Source: Deinococcus aetherius (lineage in GTDB: Bacteria; Deinococcota; Deinococci; Deinococcales; Deinococcaceae). Taken from it: a stretch of DNA of 64,000 nt. Under the pieces are notes generated by a model. It made no database searches. It was given only the letters and a program-made list of their open reading frames with translations, and was not told where the DNA came from. Positions 11,679-24,383 of the stretch are shown piece by piece (position 1 is the first letter of the stretch; each line of letters starts with the position of its first letter). The position numbers and the translations under genes were made by a program. The stretch is taken from the NCBI RefSeq assembly GCF_025997855.1, contig NZ_AP026560.1, forward strand, positions 1,390,001 to 1,454,000. The letters are read 5' to 3'.

Positions 11679-12337
11679 CCCTTGCCCCGCACCCCCACCC
11701 ACAGCACCCGCACGCCTGGCACGGTCAGGGCGTCCTGCGGCAGGTACAGGTTCCACGCCCCGTGCTTCGGGATGGCGTTCGGCAGCCCCACCGCGCGCTG
11801 AAGGGCGTTCTGGTAGGTCGAGCAGTCGAGCCCATCGCGGGGGTCGGGGTCATCCCCGCCGCCCACCCGGTACGCCAGGCCGTCAAGCCAGGCGGCCTCG
11901 GCGCGCAGAGCGGGCATCTGCTCGGGGCGCACCCCCACGTCGAGCACGATCACGGCGTCCCGCGAGGCGAGCCGGGTCTGGGGGACGGTCTGCGGGCCGC
12001 CGTTCAGCAGGCCGCCCGCGAAGAGGCCGGGCGCCTCGGTGAGGAACCCCGGCGCCACCTTGCGCGAGACGTGCGGGCAGACGCCCCAGGGGCTCGCGGG
12101 CCGCCAGCGCCTCCCGCAGACGAGGATCAGGCTGCCTTCCGGCGCCCAGTCGAGGGCCTCGGCCACGCTGACGAGCCGACCCTCGGGCACGACCTGATCG
12201 GTGAGCAGGCGCGCGGCACTGGGCTCGCCCCCCGCCGGACCCGCCCGGAAGTTCAGCTCGCGCACGCCGCCGGGGGGAGTACACCCGCCGAGGATGAGGG
12301 GAAGCAGCAGGGCAGGCAGGAAAAAGCGGCGCGGCAC
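11675..12337 (-). CDS. lipoprotein of unknown function
   Basis: About 220 residues. GTG 12337 gives MPRRFFLPALLLPLILGGC, a good lipoprotein signal with lipobox LGGC. A conserved-looking C-terminal segment contains DGLDCSTYQNALQRA; the invariant-looking Cys could be catalytic, as in permuted NlpC/P60-like hydrolases, but I cannot identify the His partner. That idea is inference only. GATAAT (12344-12349 complement) lies 6 nt before the GTG. Its promoter is back to back with that of the inositol phosphatase. Confidence 0.7.
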   Translation of the reverse strand: MPRRFFLPALLLPLILGGCTPPGGVRELNFRAGPAGGEPSAARLLTDQVVPEGRLVSVAEALDWAPEGSLILVCGRRWRPASPWGVCPHVSRKVAPGFLTEAPGLFAGGLLNGGPQTVPQTRLASRDAVIVLDVGVRPEQMPALRAEAAWLDGLAYRVGGGDDPDPRDGLDCSTYQNALQRAVGLPNAIPKHGAWNLYLPQDALTVPGVRVLWVGVRGKG

Positions 12338-12343
12338 CCCGCC

Positions 12344-12358
12344 ATTATCCCCTACACT
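12344..12358. promoter_or_regulatory. back-to-back leaderless promoters
   Basis: The minus-strand -10 GATAAT (12344-12349) and the plus-strand -10 TACACT (12353-12358) are separated by three bases. Each lies 6-7 nt before a start codon (GTG 12337 and ATG 12366). The -35 region of each promoter must therefore fall inside the first codons of the opposite gene. Confidence 0.6.
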
Positions 12359-12365
12359 CGCCGGG

Positions 12366-13151
12366 ATGACCGACCTCGCCGCCGCCCTGACCGTCGCCGT
12401 GGAGGCGGCCCGCACCGCCGGGGCCATCCACCGCGCCCACGCCGGAAAGGCCCTGAACATCCGCAGCAAGTCCACCTACAGCGACCTCGTGACCGAGGTG
12501 GACGCCCTGTCGGAGGCCGCCATCCGCGAGGTGATCGCCCGCACGTACCCCGACCACGCCGTCCTGGGCGAGGAGGAGGGCCTGGCGGGAGGCAGCGGGG
12601 ACGCGCCCTACCGCTGGGTGGTCGATCCCCTCGACGGCACCGTGAACTACGCGCACGGCTTCCCCTTCTCGTGCGTGAGCGTCGGGCTGGAGGAACGCGG
12701 CGAGCGGGTGGTGGGCGCCGTGTTCGACCAGGGCCGCGACGAACTCTTCACGGCGACGCGCGGCGGCGGGGCCTTCCTGAACGGCTCACTCATCCGCGTG
12801 AGCGACACCCCCACCCTGACTACCCCGGCCCTGGTGTCCACCGGCTTCCCCTACGACGGGAGCGGGGAGGGCAACCTCGCCCTCGTCGCCCGATTGCTGA
12901 GGCTGGGGGTGCCCGTCCGCCGTCCGGGGGCCGCCGCGCTCGACCTGTGCTACGTGGCCTGCGGACGGATCGACGCCTACTGGGAATTCGGCCTCAAGCC
13001 CTGGGACAGCGCCGCCGGAAGCCTGATCCTGGAGGAGGCGGGGGGCACGGTGACGGGCCGGGACGGCGTGCCCACCCCCTACGCCCCCATGATCGTGGCG
13101 ACGAACGGGCGGGTCCACGCGGAACTCCTCGCCCTGCTGCGGGAGGAGTGA
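12366..13151 (+). CDS. inositol monophosphatase-family phosphatase
   Basis: 261 residues. This is a lithium-sensitive, Mg-dependent phosphatase of the IMPase/SuhB family. Metal-binding motifs are GEEEG, DPLDGTVN and the C-terminal KPWDSAAGSLI. Substrates in the family include inositol phosphates, and sometimes fructose-1,6-bisphosphate or histidinol phosphate; which one applies here is not visible. ATG 12366 has TACACT 7 nt upstream. A 58-codon membrane protein follows closely on the same strand. Confidence 0.88.
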   Translation: MTDLAAALTVAVEAARTAGAIHRAHAGKALNIRSKSTYSDLVTEVDALSEAAIREVIARTYPDHAVLGEEEGLAGGSGDAPYRWVVDPLDGTVNYAHGFPFSCVSVGLEERGERVVGAVFDQGRDELFTATRGGGAFLNGSLIRVSDTPTLTTPALVSTGFPYDGSGEGNLALVARLLRLGVPVRRPGAAALDLCYVACGRIDAYWEFGLKPWDSAAGSLILEEAGGTVTGRDGVPTPYAPMIVATNGRVHAELLALLREE

Positions 13152-13157
13152 GGCGAG

Positions 13158-13334
13158 GTGCTGCCCGTCCTGCTCACCGTCCTGATCGTGTTCCTCAACC
13201 TGGGGGGGGTCGCCAGCATCCTGCTCGAATTCGGGCACGGCGAGCGGGGACCGGGCGTGAGTTCCCTGGTGATCCTGCTGGCGCTGGACGCGGTCGGCTT
13301 CTGGCTGTTGCGCCGCCTGCGCGAGCCGGGGTAG
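13158..13334 (+). CDS. very small two-helix membrane protein
   Basis: 58 codons from GTG 13158 to TAG 13334. The product has two hydrophobic segments (LPVLLTVLIVFLNLGGVASIL and SSLVILLALDAVGFWLL) joined by a charged loop. It starts 6 nt after the phosphatase stop codon and probably shares its mRNA. A GAGGCGAG stretch is present but touches the start codon. I do not recognise it. Confidence 0.55.
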   Translation: MLPVLLTVLIVFLNLGGVASILLEFGHGERGPGVSSLVILLALDAVGFWLLRRLREPG

Positions 13335-13356
13335 GGGAGGAGCTAGGGCGCCTTCT

Positions 13357-13839
13357 TCAATAACGCTTCAACAACGCCGTCAGGTGCCGCCGCAATGCCC
13401 CCAGCACCGGCGCGCTCTTCAGGCAGGCGGCGAGGGCCCGGGTGGCCTGCCCCTCGCTGCCCGTCATCCCCTGGGAGAGGTGGGCGGAGACGGTGGGGTG
13501 GAGCCGTCCGCCCACGTACAGCGCCGACTCGATCAGGTCGTCCACGGGCAGCCGGGCGTGCCTTTCCCCGTCCAGGGTCACCGTCTCCACCACCGCCCGT
13601 CCCCGCCCGTCGATGCTGAGGTGCGCGTGCAGGGGCCGCCCGGCGTGGCGTGAAACCTGTTCGATGGTGGGCAGCAGGGCATTGACGAGGTTCACGGCGA
13701 GGCTCAGCCCCAGCAGGTGCGCGCGGGCCACGTCCTGCGCCCCGCCGCCGAGCGCCTGCGTGAGGCGCCGCGCGAGCCGCTCCCCCTCCGTGCGCAGCAG
13801 GGCCTGCGGGTCGTCAGAGGCCGGTGAGGTCTGCGTCAT
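13357..13839 (-). CDS. conserved-looking cytoplasmic protein, unknown
   Basis: 160 residues with mixed helix/strand character and no signal peptide, membrane helix or recognisable motif. TAAGCT (13846-13851 complement) lies 6 nt before the ATG, the same box and spacing as for the PrcB-like gene at 22408. That supports a real leaderless gene. It is convergent with the small membrane protein gene. Confidence 0.6.
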   Translation of the reverse strand: MTQTSPASDDPQALLRTEGERLARRLTQALGGGAQDVARAHLLGLSLAVNLVNALLPTIEQVSRHAGRPLHAHLSIDGRGRAVVETVTLDGERHARLPVDDLIESALYVGGRLHPTVSAHLSQGMTGSEGQATRALAACLKSAPVLGALRRHLTALLKRY

Positions 13840-13983
13840 GGGCGCAGCTTAATGGAGAGGTGATCCGGGCGGGAGGGGAGCCACCCCCCGCCGTTCCTGT
13901 CTGGACAGACTTCGTTTTTCGCGTGCAGAGCGACTCCCGAGCCTGGAAAGCGCGGCGGAGGTGATGGTGTAGTCTCAGCGGGT

Positions 13984-16500
13984 ATGAACGTCATCGGCAA
14001 GGTCACCGTGCTGCCGCAACTGCCCGAGGCTATCGGGCGGCTGTCGGAACTCGCCTACAACCTGTACTGGTCCTGGACCCCGCACGCCCAGTCGCTCTAC
14101 CAGGAACTCGACCCCGAGGTTTGGGAGCGCTTCCAGCACAACCCGGTCCGCACCCTGCTCGAAGTCCCGCAGGAGAGGCTGACGCACGCCGCCGCCAACC
14201 CCGACTACCTGGCGCGCTACGGGCGGGTGATGGCCGACTTCGACGCGTACATGACGAAAAAGGACACCTGGGCGAGCCGGAACGCCCCCGGCCTCGCGCC
14301 CGTCGCCTATTTCAGCATGGAGTACGGCTTCCACGAGTCGTTGCCGATCTACAGCGGCGGCCTGGGCGTGCTGGCTGGTGACCACTGCAAGAGTGCCTCC
14401 GACCTGGGGCTGCCCTTCACGGCGGTGGGGATGCTCTTCCACCAGGGGTACTTCCGGCAGATGTTCAACAAGGACGGCTGGCAGGAGGAGGCGTACGACG
14501 AACTCGACCTCACCACCCTGCCCATCCGGCCCGCGCTGACGCCGGGGGGGGAAGAGGCCCGGGTGAGCGTGTACATCGGGAGCCGCAGCGTCCACGTGCG
14601 GGTGTGGGAACTCGCGGTGGGGCGCATCAGGGTGCTGCTCCTCGACGCGAACGTGCCCGAGAACAGCGAGGACGACCGCAAGCTGACGGCCCGGCTGTAC
14701 GGGGGCAACCAGGAGCTGCGAGTGCAGCAGTACGTCCTGCTGGGCGTGGCGGGCATCCGGGCGCTGCGGCTGCTGAACGTGCCCGCCGGGGTCTACCACA
14801 TGAACGAGGGGCACGCCGCCCTGCTGGGCCTGGAGCGCGTCCGCGAGTACGTGGGGCAGGGCCTGGACTTCCGCGCCGCCCTGGAGGCGGTGGCGAGCAG
14901 CACCCTCTTTACCACCCACACCCCGGTCGCCGCCGGGAACGACGCCTTCGCCTACGACCTGATGGACCGCCACCTCAGCGGATGGCCCGCCCTGCTGGGC
15001 ACCGGCCGCGACGACCTCTACGCCCTGGCCCGCCACGAGCAGTTCTGGGACGGCCACTGGGTGCCCACCTTCTCCATGACGGTCTTTGCCCTGAACATGA
15101 GCCGCGCGGCGAACGGCGTCTCCGAACTCCACGGCGAAGTCAGCCGCGACATGTGGAAGTTCCTCTACGAGGGCGCCGAAGCACAGGAGGTGCCCATCGG
15201 CCACGTCACGAACGGGGCGCACAACCTCACCTTCACGAGCCAGGCCATGCGCGACCTGCTGGGCACGGTGCTCCCGCAAGGCTGGACCGAGCGGCTGGAG
15301 GACGAGGCGATGTGGGAGGCCGTGGAGGAGCTATCGGACACCCAGCTCTCCGACGTGCAGCTCGAAATGAAGCGCGAGATGGTCACCTTCGTCCGTCGCA
15401 GCCTTAAGGCCCAGATGATCCGCAACGGGGCCTCAGCCGCCGACGTGGCCGCCACCGACACGGTGCTCTCGGAGAATGCGCTGACCATCGGGTTCGCGCG
15501 CCGATTCGCCACCTACAAGCGCGCCACGCTCCTCTTCCGCGACAAGGCCCGCCTCAGCCGCATCGTGAACGACCCCGACCGCCCCGTGCAGTTCGTGTTC
15601 GCGGGCAAGGCGCACCCCGCCGACAACCCCGGCAAGGCGTTCATTCAGGAGATCTACCGCGTCTCCCAGGAGCCCGAGTTCCGGGGCCGAGTCGTGATTC
15701 TGGAGAACTACGACATGAGCGTCGCCCGCCAGCTCGTGCAGGGGGTGGACATCTGGCTCAACAACCCCCGCCGCCCGCTGGAGGCGTCGGGCACGAGCGG
15801 CATGAAGGCGAGCTTCAACGGCTCCCCCAACTTCTCCATCCTCGACGGCTGGTGGCGGGAGGGCTATGACGGCACGAACGGCTGGCCCATCGGCGAGGAG
15901 CGCGAGTACAGCGACCTGGGCGTGCAGGACGACGCCGACGCCTACAGCCTCTACAGCACGCTGGAGAGTGAGATCGTGCCCCTGTACTACGGCAGCGGCG
16001 GTCAGCGCGGCGGCTGGGCGAGGACGGTGCGCCGCGCCATCCGGACGGTGAGCCCCCGCTTCTCGATGCAGCGCCAGGTCATCGACTATGTCCGGAAGTA
16101 CTACCTGCCCCTCACGGCGCGCGGCGCGGAGGTCACCGCCGACGGGGGGAGGCGTGCCCGCGAGATCGCCTCGTGGAAGACCTGGGTGCGCCAGCAGTGG
16201 CCGTACACGACCCTGCAAGCGAGCGCCAACCTCCCCACCACGGCCCACCCCGGCCAGCGGGTCGAGGTGCGCGCGAGCGTCAACCCCGCCGGAATCCGCC
16301 CCGAGGAACTCCAGGTCGAGGCGGTCCTCAAGCGCGGCGACCACGTCACCCGCGTGCCCCTGACCCACGAGGAGGGCGGCCGGTTCACCGCCCAGGTGCC
16401 GCTCGACGACAGCGGGCTGTACTCCATCGGCGTGCGCATGGTCCCCGAGATCGAGGGCCTGAGCAACCCGCTGGAGGCGGGGCTGATCAAGTGGGCGTGA
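13984..16500 (+). CDS. glgP: alpha-glucan (glycogen/maltodextrin) phosphorylase
   Basis: 838 residues. This is the GT35 type with a DUF3417-like N-terminal domain (about residues 1-100), common outside enterobacteria. It releases glucose-1-phosphate from alpha-1,4-glucans. The pyridoxal phosphate lysine is K608 in SGTSGMKASFNG. Other family motifs are AYFSMEYGFHESLPIYSGGLG and THTPVAAGND. The last 100 residues form a beta-rich extra domain. ATG 13984 has TAGTCT 8 nt upstream (13970-13975). Together with malQ it gives a maltodextrin breakdown pair. Confidence 0.93.
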   Translation: MNVIGKVTVLPQLPEAIGRLSELAYNLYWSWTPHAQSLYQELDPEVWERFQHNPVRTLLEVPQERLTHAAANPDYLARYGRVMADFDAYMTKKDTWASRNAPGLAPVAYFSMEYGFHESLPIYSGGLGVLAGDHCKSASDLGLPFTAVGMLFHQGYFRQMFNKDGWQEEAYDELDLTTLPIRPALTPGGEEARVSVYIGSRSVHVRVWELAVGRIRVLLLDANVPENSEDDRKLTARLYGGNQELRVQQYVLLGVAGIRALRLLNVPAGVYHMNEGHAALLGLERVREYVGQGLDFRAALEAVASSTLFTTHTPVAAGNDAFAYDLMDRHLSGWPALLGTGRDDLYALARHEQFWDGHWVPTFSMTVFALNMSRAANGVSELHGEVSRDMWKFLYEGAEAQEVPIGHVTNGAHNLTFTSQAMRDLLGTVLPQGWTERLEDEAMWEAVEELSDTQLSDVQLEMKREMVTFVRRSLKAQMIRNGASAADVAATDTVLSENALTIGFARRFATYKRATLLFRDKARLSRIVNDPDRPVQFVFAGKAHPADNPGKAFIQEIYRVSQEPEFRGRVVILENYDMSVARQLVQGVDIWLNNPRRPLEASGTSGMKASFNGSPNFSILDGWWREGYDGTNGWPIGEEREYSDLGVQDDADAYSLYSTLESEIVPLYYGSGGQRGGWARTVRRAIRTVSPRFSMQRQVIDYVRKYYLPLTARGAEVTADGGRRAREIASWKTWVRQQWPYTTLQASANLPTTAHPGQRVEVRASVNPAGIRPEELQVEAVLKRGDHVTRVPLTHEEGGRFTAQVPLDDSGLYSIGVRMVPEIEGLSNPLEAGLIKWA

Positions 16501-16540
16501 GGGGAAAGCCCTCAGCGATCAGCCGTTAGCTGTCAGCCGA
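16498..16540. repeat. stop-anchored repeat, family B (copy B3)
   Basis: Begins at the glgP TGA as TGAGGGGAAAGCCCTCAGC and continues with GATCAGCC...TAGCTGTCAGCC. It resembles the repeats that begin at the stop codons of secDF (TAAGGGGAACCGTCAGC) and infB (TAAGGGAGCGGTCAGC). Confidence 0.5.
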
Positions 16541-16598
16541 ACCGCTCTCGCCCCTGCCGGGGTGGGGCAGTCCGGCTTTGGGCGCCATAATGCCCCCC

Positions 16599-17480
16599 GT
16601 GCGCCGCGTCCTGCCCGCCTCCCTGCCCCCTGTCCCGGCGCTGCTGCTCTCCATGCTGAGCATCCAGGGGGGTGCGGCCTTCGCCAAGACGCTCTTTCCC
16701 ACGCTGGGCGCGGCGGGCACCACCGCCCTGCGGGTGACTCTCGCCGCCGCCCTTCTGAGCCTCGTCTTCCGTCCCCGCTTGCGTGACCTCACGGTGGAGG
16801 CGTGGCGGGCCGTCGTTCCCTACGGGGCGGCCCTCGGCCTGATGAACCTCAGCTTCTACCTCTCTCTGACCCGGCTGCCGCTCGGGCTGGCGGTCACGCT
16901 GGAGTTCGTGGGGCCGCTCGTGCTGGCGCTCGCCCTCTCTCGCCGGTTTCAGGATCTCACCTGGGTCGCCCTGGCGGCGGTCGGCATCGTCCTGATCGCG
17001 CCGCACGGGGGAGCCGGCGGCACCCTCGACCCCCTCGGGGCGGCGCTCGCTCTCACCGCCGGAGGTTTCTGGGCGCTGTACATCCTGGCGGGTGGGGCGG
17101 TCGGGCGGCGGGTGCCGGGCGTGACGGGAGTCGTGGCGGGAATGCTCGTCGCGTCGGCCGTCACCCTGCCCTTCGGTCTGGTCCAGTCGGGGGCCGGGTT
17201 GCTCGCCCCCCACGCGCTCCTCGCGGGTCTGGCCGTCGCCGTGCTGTCGAGCGCCCTGCCCTACAGCCTGGAGATGGCCGCCCTGCGCGCCCTCCCCGCC
17301 CGCGTCTTCGGCGTGCTGATGAGCCTGGAGCCCGCCCTCGCCGCCCTCAGCGGTCTGCTCTTCCTGGGCGAGCGCCTGACCCCGCTGCAATGGCTGGCGA
17401 TGGGCTGCGTGATCGCCGCCAGCGTGGGCATCAGCCTGAGCGGCGAGCGGAGGGTGGTAGAGGTGGAACCGGTGAATTGA
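16599..17480 (+). CDS. EamA/DMT-family exporter (RhtA-like)
   Basis: About 293 residues with ten hydrophobic segments in two EamA repeats. Such proteins export small metabolites such as amino acids (RhtA: threonine/homoserine). The first repeat contains NLSFYLSLTRLPLGLAVTLEFVGPL and the second LEPALAALSGLLFLGE, both typical. CATAAT (16586-16591) sits 7 nt before GTG 16599, so I prefer this start; ATG 16590 overlaps the box. The substrate cannot be predicted. Confidence 0.85.
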   Translation: MRRVLPASLPPVPALLLSMLSIQGGAAFAKTLFPTLGAAGTTALRVTLAAALLSLVFRPRLRDLTVEAWRAVVPYGAALGLMNLSFYLSLTRLPLGLAVTLEFVGPLVLALALSRRFQDLTWVALAAVGIVLIAPHGGAGGTLDPLGAALALTAGGFWALYILAGGAVGRRVPGVTGVVAGMLVASAVTLPFGLVQSGAGLLAPHALLAGLAVAVLSSALPYSLEMAALRALPARVFGVLMSLEPALAALSGLLFLGERLTPLQWLAMGCVIAASVGISLSGERRVVEVEPVN

Positions 17481-17559
17481 GGGGTCGATTGCTCTGGCCC
17501 TGTTCCGCGTTTTGGCCTTGACACCCGCTTCCTGTCCGCTGCCTCAGGGAGTGGGCGCG

Positions 17560-17596
17560 GCAGGAACAGCAGGTTCTGCGGTTTTTGCGGTATTCT
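17560..17596 (+). promoter_or_regulatory. candidate promoter and operator of the HTH/PIN pair
   Basis: TATTCT (17591-17596) is a plausible -10. Around its -35 position lies an imperfect palindrome, GCAGGAAC (17560-17567) and GTTCTGC (17573-17579). It could be the site for the HTH protein encoded downstream. AGAGG precedes the ATG, so this gene is not leaderless. Confidence 0.4.
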
Positions 17597-17614
17597 GGGA
17601 AGTGAGAGGCGAGG

Positions 17615-18028
17615 ATGACCGACAAAGGCCAGGACATGTTCACCGTGCCGCAAGTCGCCCGACTGCTTCATATCAGCGACGACACCGTGCGGCGACAGAT
17701 CAGGGAGGGCGATCTGGAGGCCATACGAATCGGCACCACGCCCAAGGGAAGGCCGCGTTACCGCATCCTCAGCACAGTTGTCGAGCAGAAGTTGAAACAG
17801 AGCACGCTGTCCCAGTCCTCGGCCCTCGACCGCCTGCGCGAGGCGTTCGCTCCGCTGACCGACGAGCAGAAAGAAGAGCTGATCGAACGGGCGATCCAGT
17901 GGGCACGGGCGCAAACCCCGGATGAGCCCGACGATACGCCCCGCCTGCCCGAACAGACGAGGGAAGAGATTGCCCGGCGCCTCAACCCCAGGGCGAAGAA
18001 ACTGCTCGGCCAGCTTCGGGACGAGTGA
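17615..18028 (+). CDS. excisionase-type HTH protein, probable antitoxin of a PIN pair
   Basis: 137 residues. The N-terminal 45 residues form a MerR/excisionase-like winged HTH (TVPQVARLLHISDDTVRRQI, then GRPRYRI in the wing). The C-terminal half is charged and helical (DEQKEELIERAIQWAR), a common layout for antitoxins that fold on their toxin. The stop is immediately followed by the GTG of a PIN-domain gene, so this is probably the DNA-binding antitoxin and autoregulator. A palindrome overlaps its promoter. An isolated regulator is the alternative. Confidence 0.7.
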   Translation: MTDKGQDMFTVPQVARLLHISDDTVRRQIREGDLEAIRIGTTPKGRPRYRILSTVVEQKLKQSTLSQSSALDRLREAFAPLTDEQKEELIERAIQWARAQTPDEPDDTPRLPEQTREEIARRLNPRAKKLLGQLRDE

Positions 18029-18371
18029 GTGCAGCCTTTGCGCCTGATCCCAGACGTAAATGTGCTGCTGAGCGGGGTCACGAGTGAACGTGGCCCCGCA
18101 CGCACGCTCTACCTCTCCGCGCGGCGCTTCGAGGTGACGTTCGTGCTGAGCGAGGGACACTTCCAGGAGTTGCGTCGGGTGCTGACCTACCCGGACGTTC
18201 TACGGCTGGGTAGGGGCATCACGGCCTCGGACGCCTTTGGCTTGGCGGTGGAACTCTACGAGGGGGCGGAGGTGGTACGGCGGGTGGAACGCTTCGACTG
18301 GCCGTCGTGCCCCGATCCAAAAGACTGGTATTTGCTCGACCTGTTTGTGGCGGCGCAACCGGACGCGTTAG

Positions 18372-18388
<17 letters not shown>
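18029..18388 (+). pseudogene. PIN-family toxin, 3' end split off by an IS element
   Basis: The gene encodes a PIN-domain ribonuclease of the 'putative toxin, PIN family' type: IPDVNVLLSG at the start, then SEGHFQELRRVLTYPDVLR. It runs intact to residue 116 or so, then enters the left end of the IS and stops at TAG 18388 (ending LVTNRE). Without the IS and one target copy the frame continues ALVTKDQHLLRLR... to TGA 19345, giving 144 residues. The insertion therefore removes the last conserved acidic residue (D of TKDQHLL) and the final strand, so the toxin is probably inactive. Confidence 0.8.
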
Positions 18389-19260
<872 letters not shown>

Positions 19261-19345
19261 GGATCAACACCTGTTGCGTCTTCGCACAGCCCTCGACCTG
19301 CCCGTCATCGAGCCAAAGGACCTTGTGCGGCTGGGTGTGATCTGA
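19261..19345 (+). pseudogene. 3' fragment of the IS-interrupted PIN toxin
   Basis: This 85-nt piece continues the PIN frame beyond the right target copy (DQHLLRLRTALDLPVIEPKD...) and ends at TGA 19343-19345. It has no start of its own. See the 5' part at 18029. Confidence 0.8.
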
Positions 19346-19386
19346 AAGCCTCGCTGACAGGAGACGGGGCCGGTTACCACTCCAAC

Positions 19387-19415
19387 AAAAACTGCCCCAG
19401 CCTCAGCCGGGGCAG
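19387..19415 (-). terminator. intrinsic terminator of pckA
   Basis: On the minus strand, CTGCCCC (19409-19415 complement) pairs with GGGGCAG (19392-19398 complement), followed by TTTTTG. It lies about 20 nt after the pckA stop codon. Confidence 0.85.
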
Positions 19416-19433
19416 TCGAGAGCCTGTGAGTCC

Positions 19434-21023
<1,590 letters not shown>

Positions 21024-21280
21024 GGGTTGCCTCCAAGAGAGTTGGTGTAGGAAAGATCACCCTGATCCTGGCCCAGGAAGCGGTTCCAAACCAACCTTGG
21101 TGTTGTCACGCCGCCGGAAACACCGGCACACGGAACGCGAGAAACCTTCAAATTTCGGGTGGTCACCCCGGCGCCTCTTGGTCGCCTCCGGGCCTTTCGC
21201 GTGCGGCTGGCACGCCTCCAGTACCACGGGCGAGGGGACACCCGGTCTCCCGGATGCCCCCCTCTGGATGAAGCCCTGCC

Positions 21281-22408
21281 TCAACGCGTCTGTCCGGTGC
21301 CGCCGCCCGCGCCGCCCGGCAGGGATTGGCCCTGGGCGTTCACCACGCGCACCTCGCGGTAGGTGCCGCTCACGCGGACGATGGTCCAGGGGCTCGTGAG
21401 GGCCTGGGTGGTGATGCTGCCCGGCCCCGGTGAGCGCACCTCGGCGGTGAGGGTGAGGACGCCGCCCTGGGTGCTGGCGCCGAGAACCCGCACCCCGTAG
21501 CCGCCGGTGGGCCGCTGCCCCAGGAAGATGCCGACCGCCGTGCCTCCCGCCCCCAGGCTGGGCGCGGCGGGCACGCCCGTCTGCCGCCCGTAGGCGAGGC
21601 CGTACAGCGCGCTCAGCTCGCCCTGGCTGGTGGCGACCCGCACGGTGGGGTCGGTGACGGCGGCGTTCGTTCCGCTGGCGAGTTCGGTAAAGGTCACGCG
21701 TGCCCCCTGGGCTTGAACGGAACCGGGCTGCCCCGCTCCCGGTGTGATCGTGACGCTGCCGGTGGCGCTCCCCTGCGCGACGACCGTGCGCACGTTCGGC
21801 AGCACGTACAGGGCCGTGCGGCGGTACTCGGTGGGCGCGGGCTCGACCGCGAGGGGCGCGTCGGGCACGCCCGCCTCGTTCAGCACGGTCACGGCGAGCG
21901 GGCCCTGGTTGAGCAGCGCGGCGCTCAGGGCGTCGGCCTCCGCGTCGGTGAAGTTGCCCGCCCCGCGCAGCCCGGCGACGGCGGTGCCCCGCAGGCCCGC
22001 CCCCGCTGGGGCGCTCAGGCGGCTCCAGGTGCGCCCGTCGGTGAAGTACACCGTGCCTGCCGCCTCGTTGAGCGTCACGTTGAACAGGCCCTGCGTGTCG
22101 TGGGTGAGGGCCAGCTTGGGGGTCATGGCGGCGGTCGGCAGGCGGTACGTCGCCTTCCCGTTCACGCTGAGGCTCCCCGCCACGGCGAGGGGGTCGGGCA
22201 CCTGGGCGCGCAGTTCCACCGCCGTGTTGCCCAATTTGACGCTGCTCTGGGCCGAGCCCCGCAGGTCGCCGTACACCCAGGTGATGCGCTCCTGGGTGCC
22301 GCCGTAGAGCAGGGCCTCGTGGACCCTTAGGTTGCCGGGGCCGTTCATTGAGCAGCCCGCGAGAAGGCCCGCGCCTAAAAGCAGCGCGGCAGTCAGGGAT
22401 GTCTTCAT
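21281..22408 (-). CDS. lipoprotein with PrcB-like C-terminal domain
   Basis: 375 residues. The signal ends in lipobox LAGC (MKTSLTAALLLGAGLLAGC). The body is Ala/Gly/Thr-rich. Residues from about 280 (VGIFLGQRPTGGYGVRVLG, GVLTLTAEVRSPGPG, PWTIVRV) match the PrcB C-terminal domain family named after a Treponema protease-complex subunit. Function in Deinococcus is unknown; an envelope protein is likely. TAAGCT (22415-22420) lies 6 nt before the ATG. A perfect palindrome CTGAAG-N5-CTTCAG sits near the -35. Confidence 0.78.
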   Translation of the reverse strand: MKTSLTAALLLGAGLLAGCSMNGPGNLRVHEALLYGGTQERITWVYGDLRGSAQSSVKLGNTAVELRAQVPDPLAVAGSLSVNGKATYRLPTAAMTPKLALTHDTQGLFNVTLNEAAGTVYFTDGRTWSRLSAPAGAGLRGTAVAGLRGAGNFTDAEADALSAALLNQGPLAVTVLNEAGVPDAPLAVEPAPTEYRRTALYVLPNVRTVVAQGSATGSVTITPGAGQPGSVQAQGARVTFTELASGTNAAVTDPTVRVATSQGELSALYGLAYGRQTGVPAAPSLGAGGTAVGIFLGQRPTGGYGVRVLGASTQGGVLTLTAEVRSPGPGSITTQALTSPWTIVRVSGTYREVRVVNAQGQSLPGGAGGGTGQTR

Positions 22409-22441
22409 GCGGCCAGCTTAGGCACGCAGGCTGACGACCGA

Positions 22442-22458
22442 CTGAAGCTCACCTTCAG
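22442..22458. promoter_or_regulatory. palindrome upstream of the PrcB-like gene
   Basis: CTGAAG (22442-22447) and CTTCAG (22453-22458) form a perfect 6-bp inverted repeat with a 5-bp centre. It is placed at about -34 to -50 relative to the predicted leaderless start at 22408. It is a candidate regulator site. Confidence 0.35.
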
Positions 22459-22491
22459 GAAACGCCCACGCTGAGGGCGCCTTCCTCCCGC

Positions 22492-24186
<1,695 letters not shown>

Positions 24187-24383
24187 GCCCCCGAGTGTAG
24201 AGCGTCCGGGGCGGGGGAAAGGAGCACGGACGTCACGGTGTGTGGATGGGCGCGGGGCGCCGGGAACATGAAATGCACGTTACGGTCTGCCCACACTCCG
24301 GGCGGCGGCGCCTCGCACAATGGGGGCCGCGTGGATTCCCCGCCTCCCCGAGGAGGCGCGCGGAACGTGAAAGGAGCAAGGAC

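Noticed and set aside
24187..24383. Search for the Deinococcus radiation/desiccation response palindrome upstream of recN and the LEA-like gene
   Set aside because: No sequence close to the known 17-bp TTATG...CATAA palindrome is present there.
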